From NCBI GenBank assembly GCA_014058105.1, contig JACGCM010001844.1, forward strand, positions 3,162,001 to 3,226,000: a DNA stretch of 64,000 nucleotides, written 5' to 3'. Numbering within the stretch: the first letter of the stretch is position 1; each line of letters starts with the position of its first letter. Source of the stretch: Kingdonia uniflora (Eukaryota > Streptophyta > Magnoliopsida > Ranunculales > Circaeasteraceae). Of the stretch, positions 20,540-32,204 are shown one piece after another. Below the pieces are notes generated by a model that made no database searches, was not told the DNA's origin, and saw only the letters and a list, made by a program, of their open reading frames with translations. The translations under genes and the position numbers were made by a program.

Positions 20540-23134
20540 GGTTACCCACATATAGAAAAATTAGAGTGTGAGAGAAAGAATACATATGCCATTATTCTAT
20601 AGAGCTCGGTAGTTGCTGTGGGATCGTCTGAATTGCTGCCAGGAAGGAAAGATACTTTACTCAAATAGGTATGTCCTTTTTACTTCTGTCTTGTTACTTC
20701 GTCTTCTTTTTTTGTATTTGGAGTACTTGTTAGGGTAGAGGCTGCTAGGGTTTATAGTTGTGATGATATGGCCGAGGACGGAGGGAAAACATGTATCTGT
20801 AGGTCAAGCCTTTTTGGGTTCTGAGGGTATTGACGATGTAGCAGGGATTATGGTCGAACATTTAACTATGATAGTATGAGTTGGAAAGGGTTGGCAAAAA
20901 TAAGTTATTGACACGTAATAGTCGAATATATCGATCTAATTGCGTGCCTCTTCTTCTATAGGATAAGATGTGTATCTGTCGGTCTTTGAGACTGAGGCTA
21001 ATAGACGAGGAGATTGAAGAAAATGAGGCTAGTGTGTCTGGTCGTGCTCTGATGGATGAGCGCAGCAATGTAGAAGATTTAAATATTGCAAAGGATGTCC
21101 CATTAGCGATAGTTGTTCCTTAATTTGGGGCTTCAAGTAGTACACGTCGTAAGGCACGAGTAACTAAGGAGAGGGATGAGGAAGAGGTAGAGGGAGGAGA
21201 GAGAAAGAGAGAGGGGCGCGAAGGTTCTGTTGAGCCTTCGGGTGATAAAAGGGGTGAGAGGAAGCAAAGTGATCGTAGTAAAGAATCGATTGATTCAGAG
21301 GGAGCCGATGGTTCTGTCTCGGCCAGAGTGAAGCTGAGTCTAGATCGATTTGTGGCCAAATTTGAGTTGTCGAAGGTAGAAGTGATATTATATAATGCGG
21401 GGTGAGGGTACACCTTCCAGTCAAAGCCTCGCGAGGGTATAATGGCGTATAGAGGCCAAATTTGGTTGGGAATGCAACTACCCCTTCGAAGGCTGGTAAA
21501 TGAGGTGTTGAACTTTTTTGGAAGTGGCCCTGTGCCAGATGAATAAAATTTTTTATGAAATGATGAAGGTAATTGATGGTATGAATGTAAAACTGCGAGG
21601 TGAGGGGAGAAGCTTAATTGGGTGGTATGATATTGTCTCGTTCTACTCTAAAAAAGCAAACCAGAAGGCGGACACCTACCACATCAAGTGTTACGCGGAT
21701 AAACCCTAGTTGTTTGATCCGTGCTCGACAGGTCGAGGGTGGGATAAAGATTTGGTTATAGTACAGAGTAACTATGAGAATGTCGAAGGAGAGGATTCTT
21801 ATAAGTTACAACATAAGGTCTATAATCCAAGTAAGCTGTCTGTCGAAGATTTTTTGACGTATTGATCGAATAAACTGATAATCGTGTTTTTGTTTGTTCT
21901 GCAGGTCCTAATACCCAGACTTGGGCAAATTTGAGGGATTATATTGACGCGTTGATCAATTCGGATGAGGAGTGGGTGAACTCTGTGTTTAAGGGGCTTG
22001 GTATCAAGAGGACAAGGCAAAAGAGGACAGATTTCCTGCTTCAAAACGTACCCGTTACGCCGAAGCCATCAAAAAAGATAGGTGTCAAAGGCATGGAGAA
22101 AGTAAAATTGTTGAGTAAGGTAAGTTATGTTCCCAAGGGGCAGTAGGTGCTGAAGCAGGCAGCGGAAGTACCTGAAGTTGCTCGTGACTCTTCGAGGCAG
22201 GCGTCGAAGCAGATATCGATGCAGGCTGACAAAGGAAAAGGGAAGGTCTTTCCTAAATCTCCAAATGTACAATAGCCAAAGGGACCTCAACGGAGGAGGT
22301 ATAGGGCACTGAGGGAGGATGATGTAGAAGATATGGATAAAAAACTAGTCGTGTTCGGACTGGAGGAGCATGCTTGAGCTACGACAACTTCGATGGCGAT
22401 ACTCTGTGGTACTGATCTGGATAAAGTTGCAAGGCAGATGAAGAAGAGTATGTACCAGGTAATTGTTTACTTTTTGTGAAATTCTGTAATTTTTCTAAGT
22501 GTACCCTGCTTCGAGAGATGCTGATGGTTCAAATATTCTAGCAGACAGATGCTTGAGCACATGCTTCAACAAGGCGCAGAAGGTAGCAATAAAGCAGTTG
22601 AAGTAGGCACTTGACAATCTGGTGCTTTCTCGAGGGACCGAAGCATAATTAGTTTCTGAAATTGGCATTTTGAAGCGAGATCAGGGGACTATCTGAGATG
22701 AATACGAGAGGAGGCTCGAAGCTTAACTGTACAGCCATACAAAAGTTCTGAAGGCAAAATTGGCTGAGAAGGATAGAGTTATTGTAGAGTAGAAGGAGAC
22801 CTTCCAAGGGCAGTTCGATTATGAATGTGAGACTAATGTCAAGTTCAAGGAGTTCATCAAAGATTTGGGGTATGATCATGAAACTTTGCAACGCTTGCCC
22901 AGAACCAATGATCCTGTTGCTGACGATACAGTTTTGATAAATGGAGTAGATATTGCTAGTGTTGGTCTAAGAGTGGGAGGCGGCGCAGAGACTCTTGTGG
23001 TAGACAAAGTTGCTTCAGATATTATAATCGAATGGGTCGTGGGTGCTGCTGGGTCAAACCCTTTGACTGAGGGAACTAGAGTTGTTGGCAAAGAGAAAAC
23101 TGCAGGAGGAGATGGTGTAGCCACTCTGATATGA
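20540..23134 (+). pseudogene. antisense accessory gene of element A (globular domain plus coiled coil)
   Basis: Four exons on the strand opposite to pol: leader to 20668; 20962-21830 (ATG 20968); 21905-22458; 22545-23134. All have GT...AG borders. Exon 2 encodes an acidic/basic linker, then a helical domain with GMQLPLRRLVNEVLNFFG, QMNKIFYEMMKV and DTYHIKCYADK...HKVYNPSK, resembling the 'putative gypsy type transposon'/plant-mobile-like domains of Tat elements. Exon 3 is basic (KRTRQKRTDFLL). Exon 4 is a coiled coil (KAKLAEKDRVIVE...KFKEFIKDLGYDHETLQRL) with a Gly/Val-rich tail. About a dozen stops and one frameshift (about 21516) disable it. It shares domain order and intron positions with 34172-36520. 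Confidence 0.7.
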
Positions 23135-23427
23135 GGTATTATACCGGTCGTGCCAAACTATTTTTTTTGATCTTTATGTTGTATTTGTAATATTTGAACA
23201 ATGTTGAGCTTACTCTGCACTTGAGCTGTGAACTTGTGCTTGATTTTACTTGCTGATGGATGTTGAACTTGAATTTTTTTATTGCTTTGTATTGAACCTG
23301 ATTGTCTAAAATATACTGTACTGATATTTCTTGTGTGTCGTTGAGTTATTGATGTTCTTGTATACTTGTATTTGCATATATTGTAAGTGTAGCATGCTTG
23401 TTGAATTATCGAATCCTTGAAGAGCTT

Positions 23428-23700
23428 TAATATGGTTCCCGAGTATCAGTTAAGAGATGGATAGGACACTTGGGTCGTACCAAAAATTTCACTGGACTTC
23501 GAAGGCCTGAACCTGATCGAAGTAGAATGTGGTCGCCCTCAATGCATTCTTGAGGGTCCGGTCTCTCGACCATTTGTGCCCCTCGAGTTTGCTCAAATGT
23601 TGGAGGTTTGAAAAATTTCAAGGTCACCCCCAAGTATCAGTCAGGGCAAAGGGTTGACAGGATACTTAGGGTAAACCAAGATAATCACAAGAATACAGGA
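23428..23700. repeat. two diverged tandem units after integrase
   Basis: TTCCCGAGTATCAGTTAAGAGATGGATAGGACACTTGGG recurs about 190 bp on as CCCCAAGTATCAGTCAGGGCAAAGGGTTGACAGGATACTTAGGG. Short tandem repeats in this untranslated part are common in Tat elements; compare 37610-38575 in element B. Confidence 0.55.
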
Positions 23701-23708
23701 GACAAAGT

Positions 23709-25054
23709 TCAAAGGAAAAGATGTTCATTGATTTGTAGTGTATTTACATCAGTGGAACAAGGTGAAGGCCATGGCCTGTTGTATGACACTAACTGCATTG
23801 TATTCCATGGATTTGGTAGAGGCCCTTCATCTTTTGTTATCAGGTAATATGATCCCTTGTCGGTTTTATCGTAAGCGACATAAGGTCCTTCCAATGATTC
23901 AGATAGCTTACCGGCATTTAGAGGCTTCAAAGATTGGGTGACGCGTCGAAGTACAAGATATCCAATGTTGAAACTCCGTGGTCGAACTCGCTTGTTATAT
24001 GACTTCTGGAGGGATAGATGGTAACGACCGAGATTGACGATGGCTCGGTCTCTGGTTTCGTCGATCCATAGCATTTGGCACCCGAGTTCAAACTCGTTAC
24101 CTTCATCTGGGAGGTTGGGATCTTGTGTGGGTACTTCAAATTGAGTAGGGAGTGATGCTTCAGTACCATAGGCTAGAAGGAAAGGAGTGGAACCCGTTGC
24201 TTTTTTTGGTGTTGTTCGATAGGCCCGAGGACATGCTGTAATTCTTGAACCCATCGTCCTTTCTTTGCATCAACACGCTTCTTGAGACCGTCGACTATGG
24301 TTTTGTTGATTGCTTTGACTTGACCATTCCCTTGAGGATAGTAAGGTGTTAAGGGTAAAAGAATGATGTTGTAGTTCTTGAGGAAATTTTTGACTTTCTT
24401 CCCAAATAATTGTGGACCATTGTCACATCGAATCATGTGAGGGCATCCGAAGCGTGTTATGATGTTTTCCCATAAAAATTTGATGACTTCTTCTTCTCTG
24501 GTTTGACAAAAAGGTACGGCTTTGACCCATTTGGTAAAATAATTTGTTGTAACATGGATATTCTCTCGGCTACCTGATGCTTTGGGGAAGGTACCTATGA
24601 GATTGATGGCCCATCGTTTGAATGACCAGGAGGCTTGACTAAAATGGAGGTCTTGCGAAGGTCTATGGATGTTATGGGCATGACATTGGCATTTGTCACA
24701 GTGTTTGGCGTACTCTTCGGCTTGCTTCTTCATGTTCGGCCAGAATAAACCGTGGGAGACGGCTCGAAGGGCCATAGATCGACCAATAGTATGAGCACCG
24801 CAGGTACCTTCGTGGAGTTTGGCAAGGATTGAAGAGACTTTATTTTGAGAAATGTATTGAAGGAGGATACCATTTGGCGATTTGCAATATAACTCGTGTT
24901 TAAGGATGGTGTATCTGCAGCAGTTTTCTAATAACGACCGTTTGGCTTTGGGATCATCTGGGAGGATAACATTATTGAAGTAATCGAGGAATGGTGTTCG
25001 CCAGTCATCTGGATCGAGACTCTCACCCCCAGTATTGATGGCAATGACTTCCAT
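23709..25054 (-). pseudogene. element A integrase
   Basis: The zinc region is near the start (LHEGTCGAHTIGRSMALRA, then CDKCQCHAH), followed by the core. The usual first Asp is Asn (KRWAINLIGTFP), the second is kept (IRCDNGPQLF), and the usual Glu is Lys (NGQVKAINKTI). The C-terminal piece has WVQELQHVLG and YRTTPKKATGSTPFLLAYGTE, then RRVTQSLKPLNAGKL and EGPYVA. There is a frame break at about 24200. Two of three DDE residues are replaced, so the copy could not integrate even without the stops. Confidence 0.88.
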
Positions 25055-25059
25055 CTGGT

Positions 25060-25617
25060 CGATATTTGGGCATTTCGAGTACGTCGATATGTAAAGTTCA
25101 AGATTCTGATTGGCCTAACATAGCTGCTATGTAGGCGAGGGTATCTGCGTATCTATTTTTACCTCGAGGATAGTGAGTAATAGAGAATTTTCCAGGGACA
25201 CGATCCATGCGTTGGCGAACGACAGTAGCATATTTAGCTACGCGACCGTTAACTTGATTTTCATCAGAGTATTATCTCTAGACGAGTTGGGTATCTGTGA
25301 AAACTGCAAGTCTAGGGACACCGAGGTCGAGTACGAGGTCTAGGCCATGGATCAAGGCTTCATACTCAGCCTCATTGTTGGAGCATTCGAAGTTTAACTT
25401 AACTGCCTTTTCAATTCGATCATTGGTTGGTGTGACTAGGACGATACCGATCCCTAAACCGTTAGGTCCAGCGGATCTGTCTGTGAAGAGATACCAGCCT
25501 GTGTTAGGATTCCATGGATCTGTCGGTTCGGAGTGGTCTTCTGGTAGGTCGTCTTTGTGTTCCTCCCAATTTACATCTTCGACTAGGAAGTCTGTAAGAA
25601 AATTGGTAACTGCTTGA
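25060..25617 (-). pseudogene. element A archaeal-type RNase H
   Basis: The minus strand reads WYLFTDRSAGPNGLGIGIVLVTP, KAVKLNFECSNNEAEYEAL and LAVFTDTQLV, then VNGRVAKYATVV and ITHYPRGKNRYADTLAYIA. This is the second RNase H that marks Tat elements. Catalytic Asp (FTDRS) and Glu (NEAEYEAL) are present. One or two stops follow the DTQLV motif. Confidence 0.85.
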
Positions 25618-25659
25618 CCTTTTTGGGATATTTGCTTCTCGAATGTGATATCATGTTCC

Positions 25660-26240
25660 CCAAGATAAACGAACTACTGCTATACTCATCTAGATTTTTC
25701 TTTCTTGCTGAGTACCTCTTGAAGGGGATAACTTGTTATGACTTGGATAGGGTGAACCTAAAAATATGGTTTGAGTTTTCAGGAAGTATAGACGAGGATG
25801 AGGAGCAAACGCTCAAGTTTCGTGTATCAAGTTTTGCAGGTGTCAGAGTTTTGCTGATAAAGTATACAGGTTTCTCGATGTTTGATTCAAGTCGAATGAG
25901 GACTGAGCTAATGGAAGTGTTAGTGGCCACGAGGTATAAGGAAAATGTTTTGCCTTCGATAGGGGTGCTGATGATGGGTGGTCGACCAAGGTATATTTTA
26001 AGTTCGTGGAAGGCCTGTTCACAGTCGGGTGTCCAGTTGATCACAGGGTTATTTTTCTTTTTAAGCTTGTAGATACCTTGGTCACGTAAGAGAGCGAAGA
26101 GCCAAGTACAATGGTCAGAGGATTTGGAAATGAAACGGTTGAGGGCTGCTATCTTACCAGCCACTTTTTGGACATCTTTTTTAGTTCGGAGTAATGGTAT
26201 ATCGATGAGGGCTCAGATATGGCTAGGGTCAATCTCGATA
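25660..26240 (-). pseudogene. element A RNase H (reverse transcriptase-linked)
   Basis: KIAALNRFISKSSDHCTWLFALLR is followed by WTPDCEQAFHELKIYL and FSLYLVATNTSISSVLIR, then KPVYFISKTLTPAK. These are the connection and RNase H motifs after a gypsy RT. The frame at 25736-26164 continues left with stops. Confidence 0.8.
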
Positions 26241-26242
26241 CC

Positions 26243-26926
26243 TCATTTGCTGATAAGGTGGCCCAAAAATTTACCAGACGAAACACCAAATTGGCATTTC
26301 TCTGGGTTAAGTTTCATGTTGTATGTTCGAAGTATCGAAAAGACTTCGGTTAGGTCCTGGATGTGGGTCTGTTTTTGGAGGCTCTTGCATAACATGTCGT
26401 CGATGTAAACTTCGATTGACTTACGAAGCAAGGGCTTAAACATGGTTGTGACAAGGCATTGGTAGGTGTCACCCACATTTTTAAGGCCGAAGAGCATAAC
26501 ATTAAAACAATAAAAGCCTTGTTCAGTAATAAAATAAGTTTTAAGTTGATCTACAAGGAGGAGGGGTACCTGATTGTAACCCGAAACCGCGTCTATCATT
26601 GATAGGCGCTCATGTCCAGCAGTGGCATCAAGGAGTACTGAGATGATCTGGAGGGGGTAGCTGTCCTTTGGTGTGTGTTTGTTGAGGTATGTAAATTCGA
26701 CGCAGATTCTGATCTTACCGTTATTTTTTGGAACTGCAACTATATTGGATATCCAATCAGTATACTTGACTTCTCTCATGAATCCCGCATCTATGAGTTT
26801 GCCGACTTCGAGGTTTACAACTTCTTGAAGTCTCGGTGCAAATATATGCTTCTTCTGTTTTGCTGCTGTAGAGTGGGGGATGAGATCGAGGCAATGACAT
26901 GTTAAACTGGGGTCAACGCTGGGCAT
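26243..26926 (-). pseudogene. element A reverse transcriptase
   Basis: A 227-codon open stretch holds the gypsy RT blocks: LIDAGFMREVKYTDWISNIV, VPKNNGKIRICVEFTYLN, MIDAVSGYNQV, FNVMLFGLKNVGDTYQ, and the catalytic VYIDDML with both Asp, ending KLNPEKCQFGVSSGKFLGHL. Upstream (26927-27100) the frame is broken. It copies RNA into DNA in the retrotransposon cycle. The length and kept catalytic box suggest this element decayed later than the copia copy, though other domains are dead. Confidence 0.9.
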
Positions 26927-27145
26927 CTCCTAAAATGTCCATGCGAAGACGTCTTTGTTTATTCAAAGGAAGTCTGTTAGTTAGAGGCGTTCGGCCTCAT
27001 CGAGAAAACTTCCAATGAACGTACCTCGACCAGGACCGTCGAGTTTAATATAGATAGTGGGTTCGATGGGTGAGATGGCAGATGTCTAAGGTATGGGGAT
27101 AGAGGGAGACAGTGATTGCTATGGTAGTTTGACGAGTTTTCAAGT

Positions 27146-27580
27146 TTAATCGATCTTCGGATGCTTACATGAATGGGCGAGGCCTTGGGAACCTTTCAAG
27201 TTCCACATACCACAGGGGGTAGTAAAATGAAGGGTCTGATGGTAAGTCAAAGGTATGACGTGCATGGCATGGAGCCAGTCGCGCCCATGGACTCTGAGGT
27301 ACTCAGATTTCTTATCGATGATAAGAAAACTAGTTTGTAATGTGACTGGGCCAGTAGTAACTGGAAGGCTAATTCGACCAATGACAACTTCAGTAGCCCC
27401 ATTAAAACCTTTTAGTTCGACGTTGGTAGAAATGATGAGGTCTGTTTTATTCATGGCTTTGACGGTTAGAAGGAAAAGTACATTGGATGCACTTCCAGTA
27501 TCGATAAACATGGTGTGGAGGACGAGGTGTTCAACCTTAATCATGATGACTAAAGGGCCAGAATGGGAAAAATGAACATG
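27146..27580 (-). pseudogene. element A protease
   Basis: FIDTGSASNVLF gives the D-T/S-G active site of a retroviral-type aspartic protease, followed by the flap region (GFNGATEVVIGRISLPV) and FLIIDKKSEY, GRDWLHAMHVIP and YHQTLHF, all typical of the Tat protease. About 130 residues remain open. Confidence 0.85.
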
Positions 27581-27799
27581 CGATGTATCACAGTCGATGA
27601 ATAAGATGCCCTCGAGACGAGGACAAAGGCTTGATTTTGGCAGGAGGGCTGGCAGCTTCTCCTGGTAAGTGAGTTTGCAACATTCTTCGACACACTTGCG
27701 CTTGCTTTTGGAATGGAAGTTGTCGATATTGTTTACTTCGATGAAATGAACTTGGTAGATGTGAACTTTGGCTGGGTTGGCAGCAACAGGTTGAGGTTT

Positions 27800-29402
27800 G
27801 AGCTACGACCCATCGAGGTAACTAGGGAGGTCAGTGACATACTGATGTAGATGACCCGCCTTGAGGATTATCTCAAGAGAATGTTGGAGGGCGAAGCATT
27901 TATTGGTATGATGGCAATTACACTTATAGTTGGCGCAGTAAGGTTCGCCTTGTTTGACTTCTATGGGGAAAATAGAATGCCATATGGGGTCCACCTGGAT
28001 CTGTGGTAGAAGGGTACTGATAGGGGCAGTAAGTCTGGGTAGAACCGGCTTTAGTCATTTTTTGTGACCTTATCTAGTGTTATCAGTATGGGGACGCTTA
28101 CGGCTTTCAGTCTCCTATGAAACGGGAGCGATCAGGGGTGTAGGAGTAGAAGAAGGGGATTGTCAAGGTTTATTTGGGTTGGTGGTCGAAGGCTGCCCCA
28201 GTTTAATTGATTCCTGGAGGCGCTCAAGGTCAATATAGTCATTGAATTTTGAAAGCATCTCTTTGAGGGTTTGTGGTTTGTGGAGGACCAGGTACTCTTT
28301 GACACGGCTGTTATCTGGTAAAACGTTCGAATACGTGAGTACGACGTTCGTGTAGTCGAGGTTTTCGACTTTCGCGACTCGTCGAGGAATATCTTGGTGA
28401 AGGCCTCAAGGGTTTCAGTAGGGGATTTACTAAAATTGAAGAGGGTATCGACTCAGACTTTACGGTTCTTGTTGAAGGAAAATGGGGATATGAATAGGCT
28501 AAATAGTTGCTCGAAGCTTCGAATCAAGCCATTAGGAAGGTTATGATACCAACGAAGAGGACTATCTGTGAGGATGGTGGGGAAAAGTCGATACATCAGG
28601 TGATCAGCCATGGAGTAAAGGCTTAGAGCATTTTGAAATTCAAGAATATAGGATTGAGGATCGGTGTTGCGATATTTACTAATTTTTGGGGCTCGAAAAT
28701 TTAGAGGTACCTCGATAACGAGGAGCTTGGGATAGAGGGGGTTATTCAACCGACTCTATGAGTTTGGTGTTGGGATTGAGCTGACGCGAATAACAGGTTG
28801 GATTTTATAGTCGAAGTCCTGCTATGCACAATAGGCAGGATGAGGGGGGGATCGATGGGTTTGAGGATGACGAGGCCAAGATTTTGGTATGTTTTCAGCG
28901 CTGCATTCCCTGAGACGTTCTCGAGCAGCACGGCATTTGGGGTGCCTGCAGGAGCGAAGGGTGGAGTAGGAGGAATCCTTTGTGGGGTGGATGCCAAGAT
29001 GAATAGAGCTAGTAGGGGAACAGTGGGGGCAACATCTTCAGCACCAAGGTGGACTAAAGATGCTTGGATATGTTGTAGGGGTCCCAATTGGTCTCTAGCA
29101 GAGACGCGTGACGGAGCGGGTGCTCGGGATGGTAGAGGAACATATAGAGGCTGTAGACGTTGTAGCTCTCAGACTGTGTTGTGCAGATCATCGATGATGC
29201 GGTTTTGTCTGTCAGCATCATCCAAGCAGTGATGCCGTCCGATTTCAAACTCCTGCCAGTGCTTTTCACGTTCCTAGTAAAACTGTGTTTGGTGTTGCTC
29301 CTCAGCTTGAGCGAATTACTGGGAAAGTAGGGCGAGTTGGGCGGCCACTCCATCAACAGAGTTGCTGGTATGGGTGGAAGTAGAACGGAGGGTGTGGGAC
29401 AT
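27800..29402 (-). pseudogene. element A gag
   Basis: It starts with a frame at ATG 29402 aligned with the cleaner copy at 43739 (shared GVAAQLALL, FAQAEE, DDADRQN, ELQRL). The capsid part at 28453-28749 has YILEFQNALSLYSMADHLMYRLFPTIL, SPLRWYHNLP and the FSLFISPFSFNKN segment. The C-terminal knuckle-like motif is CANYKCNCHHTNKCFAL followed by IILKAGHLHQYV. Several frame breaks separate these parts. Confidence 0.8.
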
Positions 29403-29466
29403 TGAGGATAATCAGTAGGAGTTGGATAAGGTAGAAAATGGGCAAGGGAGATTGGTAGGGTGGGCA

Positions 29467-29484
29467 AGCACAGACGACGCCAAA
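29467..29484 (-). promoter_or_regulatory. primer-binding site of element A
   Basis: The minus strand reads TTTGGCGTCGTCTGTGC directly inside the 5' LTR, close to the TTTGGCGCCGTCTGTGG usual in Tat elements. The A-type copy at 43807-43823 has TTTGGCACCGTTTGTGC. Confidence 0.65.
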
Positions 29485-30211
29485 TATAGGGGCCTAACTT
29501 CGTGCGGAGGGGAAGTTGGCTCTTACACCATAGGTTTTATCTTCTATCAAGGGATTCAAGCATATAATCTATAGCATAAATAATCTACTGACGATATACT
29601 TGCGTGGAGGCCTAGAATGTGACGCTCCACGACCTCTGATGAGGATTTTTAAGAAAGTTTGTATTACTATCGAGTAGTCGAGGGTTCGAGTACTGTGTGT
29701 TTTGCAGAGTGATCGAAGGTAAACAGAAAGGGCTCAGGGGAGAGATTTTGTAACCCCTCTATGGTTACCCATCCCCCCTATTTTTAGAACATAGAAAGGG
29801 CTGAGTCATCATAGGAGGTTAAATTATATGTGTACCCTCCGGATATCAGGCGGGTATCCCGGAGTTGGTGTTGACGCCGGAAATGTCGGGTCTAGCACTG
29901 TAGCAGTTGTTGTGTCTGTCACTGTAGCTATAAGGACCAACAATGTTGCCGTTCCTGTCTGGTGAGCTGGTTGGCTGTCTAACACGTCTGCCTTCGACCA
30001 CGTATGAAAGTGGTCGAAGGGTTTCTGATACTGATGTGGAGTTCATCTTCGAGGCATTTTCAGAGTTGAGGCTTCGTCTTTGGGGCTTCATCTTCGTGTA
30101 TTTTTGGAAAGCATATTTATGGATTAAGTGAGCTTCGAGGTATTCGCATAGGCTTCGAGGTAGCCTTCAAGTGTTCGACTAGAGGTAGAAGGCTGCGAGT
30201 AGGCTATTACA
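29485..30211 (-). repeat. 5' LTR of element A
   Basis: About 727 bp, from TATAGGGGCC (a changed TG; the related LTR has TGTAGGGGCC) to GGCTATTACA. It aligns along its length with 43824-44566 (for example TACTTGCGTGGAGGCCTAGA and GCTCCACGACCTCTGATGAGG in both). The minus strand begins TGTAATAGCC. Frames inside it are not genes. Confidence 0.85.
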
Positions 30212-30998
30212 TTTTGATTGAAGGTGTCTAGCAAACTTTTGATACACATTTACCATAAAATTCAATATTGAGCAATTTTGGTATGTAAAATTCAATATTG
30301 AGTAATTTTGATTGAAAGTATCTAGCAAACATCAGTTTTCTTTATTTATTACTGTACACTTTATTTCTTTTCCATACTCTATAATTCATTTGGTTAATGG
30401 GCATTCTCAAATGGTGCTTAGGGTTTTAATTTATGTCATCAAAAAGTGGTGATGTTGGTGATCCATCATAGAACACAATAATTTATTTCTTCAAATTATA
30501 GTGCCGATGGCATGTGTTTGATAATATGGATAGTGCCGAAGGTGCATCGGTGTATTCGGCCTGTGGCATAGTTTTTCGGCCTTTTGCATCCTAATTTTGT
30601 GATGTCATTGGGGCACTTAATTTAATCTTTATACTCTATTGATCATTTTCCATGTTGCTTGCATTGCGACGTATCAACACGTGGGATGAGGGGAGTGTCA
30701 AAGGCACGTTAATGAGCAATTATGTAGCGCCGAAGGCGTGTCGACATTGTTCATCGTGGCGAGCCACGGGTAGTAATAGTATATATATATAAGAATGATA
30801 CTGCTTTAAAAACTCATACTTTAAATTATATGATGTGATATTCGAGATCAATATGAGGTATTTCATTCAATAATGAAACATAAGTAAAATCAATCAATAT
30901 CCTAAAAAAAGAACAATATAAAAAATCCATAAACATTTCTAACTACATATAACCTTAAGCAATGGGTCCTCTAGGTTGGGCTTTGATTAGCACCAACC
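30212..30998. other. intergenic, no gene seen
   Basis: AT-rich. A 32-bp motif (TTGATTGAA.GT.TCTAGCAAAC) flanks a small duplication at 30214-30330. A GCCGAAGG.GTGTCG pair occurs at about 30535-30580 and 30727-30745. Neither is explained. Confidence 0.5.
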
Positions 30999-32204
30999 TG
31001 TTAAGAAATCGATGGGGCAAATCGCAATGCGGAAGCAAAATGCGATTAGCAAGAACTTAAGATCTTACTCTAACAACTGAGAATTCAATCCAAAATAATT
31101 AATCACATACACAAGGTTTAAATTAGGTGGAAACCCCAAAGGATCAAAACCACCCCCGATAAGCACGGCGAATATATTATCACTAAGGGTTACAAGAAGT
31201 TACAGATATCACTCTGAAATTCCTAGACGCTTGAGACTAGTCGATTTCGAATAAATTAGATCTAAAATTAATAGGTCTGAATTCCTTTGAGTTAATGGTC
31301 TATGCCTAACCTAGTTCAAATAGATTCAATTATCTAATGCCAACAAGCAATTGGAAATTAAAGACAAGGCCAAACAATTTTAACCCTGTGAGAAACCTTT
31401 CTCAGGAGAAAAAACCATAGGTCACTGTCGAATCAGCCGACAGCTTAATAATCCAATATTGAAATCAAGCTACAAGTATTTAATTACTTACAGACTCGAT
31501 AAGCACATCCCGTAGTTACCTCACTTCTAATTAAACTCCTCGTAGTCGATTCCTCGTTTTTGCAACGCCTCACCTCGGATAACGCACCAAAGCTACAAAG
31601 CTTAAATCGCTCAAACTTTGCAAATTAAGGATTAGGTTTTCTAAATCTCTCCGATTGATTGAAGTTGAGATTTACTTCGCGTTGAATCGCTCGTTAAAAT
31701 CTCTTCTCACTCTAAATATCAAGCTTTGAAAAATAGGTTTTTGGAAGAGGAGAGTTCTGAAAAAAGGAAAGTTGTTTTTTATAGGAAAACATAAATCACG
31801 TTCTCTATTTGAATAAAATTAAATGTATTCAAATAAAAATTAGACTGAGTCAATCTATTCGAATAAAAAGAAAATAAAGAAAATAGGCTGAGCCAATCTA
31901 TTTGAATAAAAAAGAATCTATTCGAATAAAAATTTTCCCAGTTCTATTCAAATAGAAAATAGAATCTAATCAAATAGAATTTCTACTATCTTTAAAAACA
32001 TACTTATTACCTTTTCTATACTCTATAAAAGTACATAGGGCTTGATATTATAGAATAAGGAGTTAGAAACCCACTTACCTGCCCAATGTCAGTCCAGCTG
32101 TAGTCGCTCAAGGTATAATCTCTGACGACGAGGAACCACGAGATAATTCTGACATCTAAACTAGACATGGAATGAAACAAACTCCAACTATGGATGTTTA
32201 TATC
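30999..32204 (-). repeat. probable LTR of another copia-type element
   Basis: The block runs from TGTTAAGAAATCG to GGATGTTTA, followed by TATCTCCCCCTTT, which reads AAAGGGGGAGATA on the minus strand (a polypurine primer next to an LTR). The first part (GCGGAAGCAAAATGCG...AGGTGGAAACCCC) looks like copia LTR R/U5 sequence. The interior has many TATTCGAATA-like words at 31800-31975. No second LTR or pol is in the window, so the call rests on the PPT and end motifs. Confidence 0.5.

Larger units (their letters stand above)
18186..30211 (-). mobile_element. Tat-lineage Ty3/gypsy retrotransposon A
   Basis: Minus-strand order: 5' LTR, primer site, gag, protease, RT, RNase H, a second (archaeal-type) RNase H, integrase, accessory region, PPT and a short piece of 3' LTR. 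The extra RNase H between RNase H and integrase and the long region after integrase with opposite-strand genes are marks of the Tat group. The 3' LTR is truncated to about 48 bp where it meets the copia gag. Every pol frame has stops. Confidence 0.85.

Noticed and set aside
21120..21424. Minus-strand Ser/Pro-rich frames
   Set aside because: They are the complement of the charged linker of the element A antisense gene.
23709..29402. Integrated plant pararetrovirus (caulimovirus-like) as source of the gypsy-like RT
   Set aside because: Integrase, archaeal-type RNase H, LTRs, primer site and PPT are present and no movement protein is seen, so these are LTR retrotransposons.
29846..30131. Frames on both strands at the right end of element A
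   Set aside because: They lie inside the LTR, and the same place in the 43824-44566 LTR is not open.
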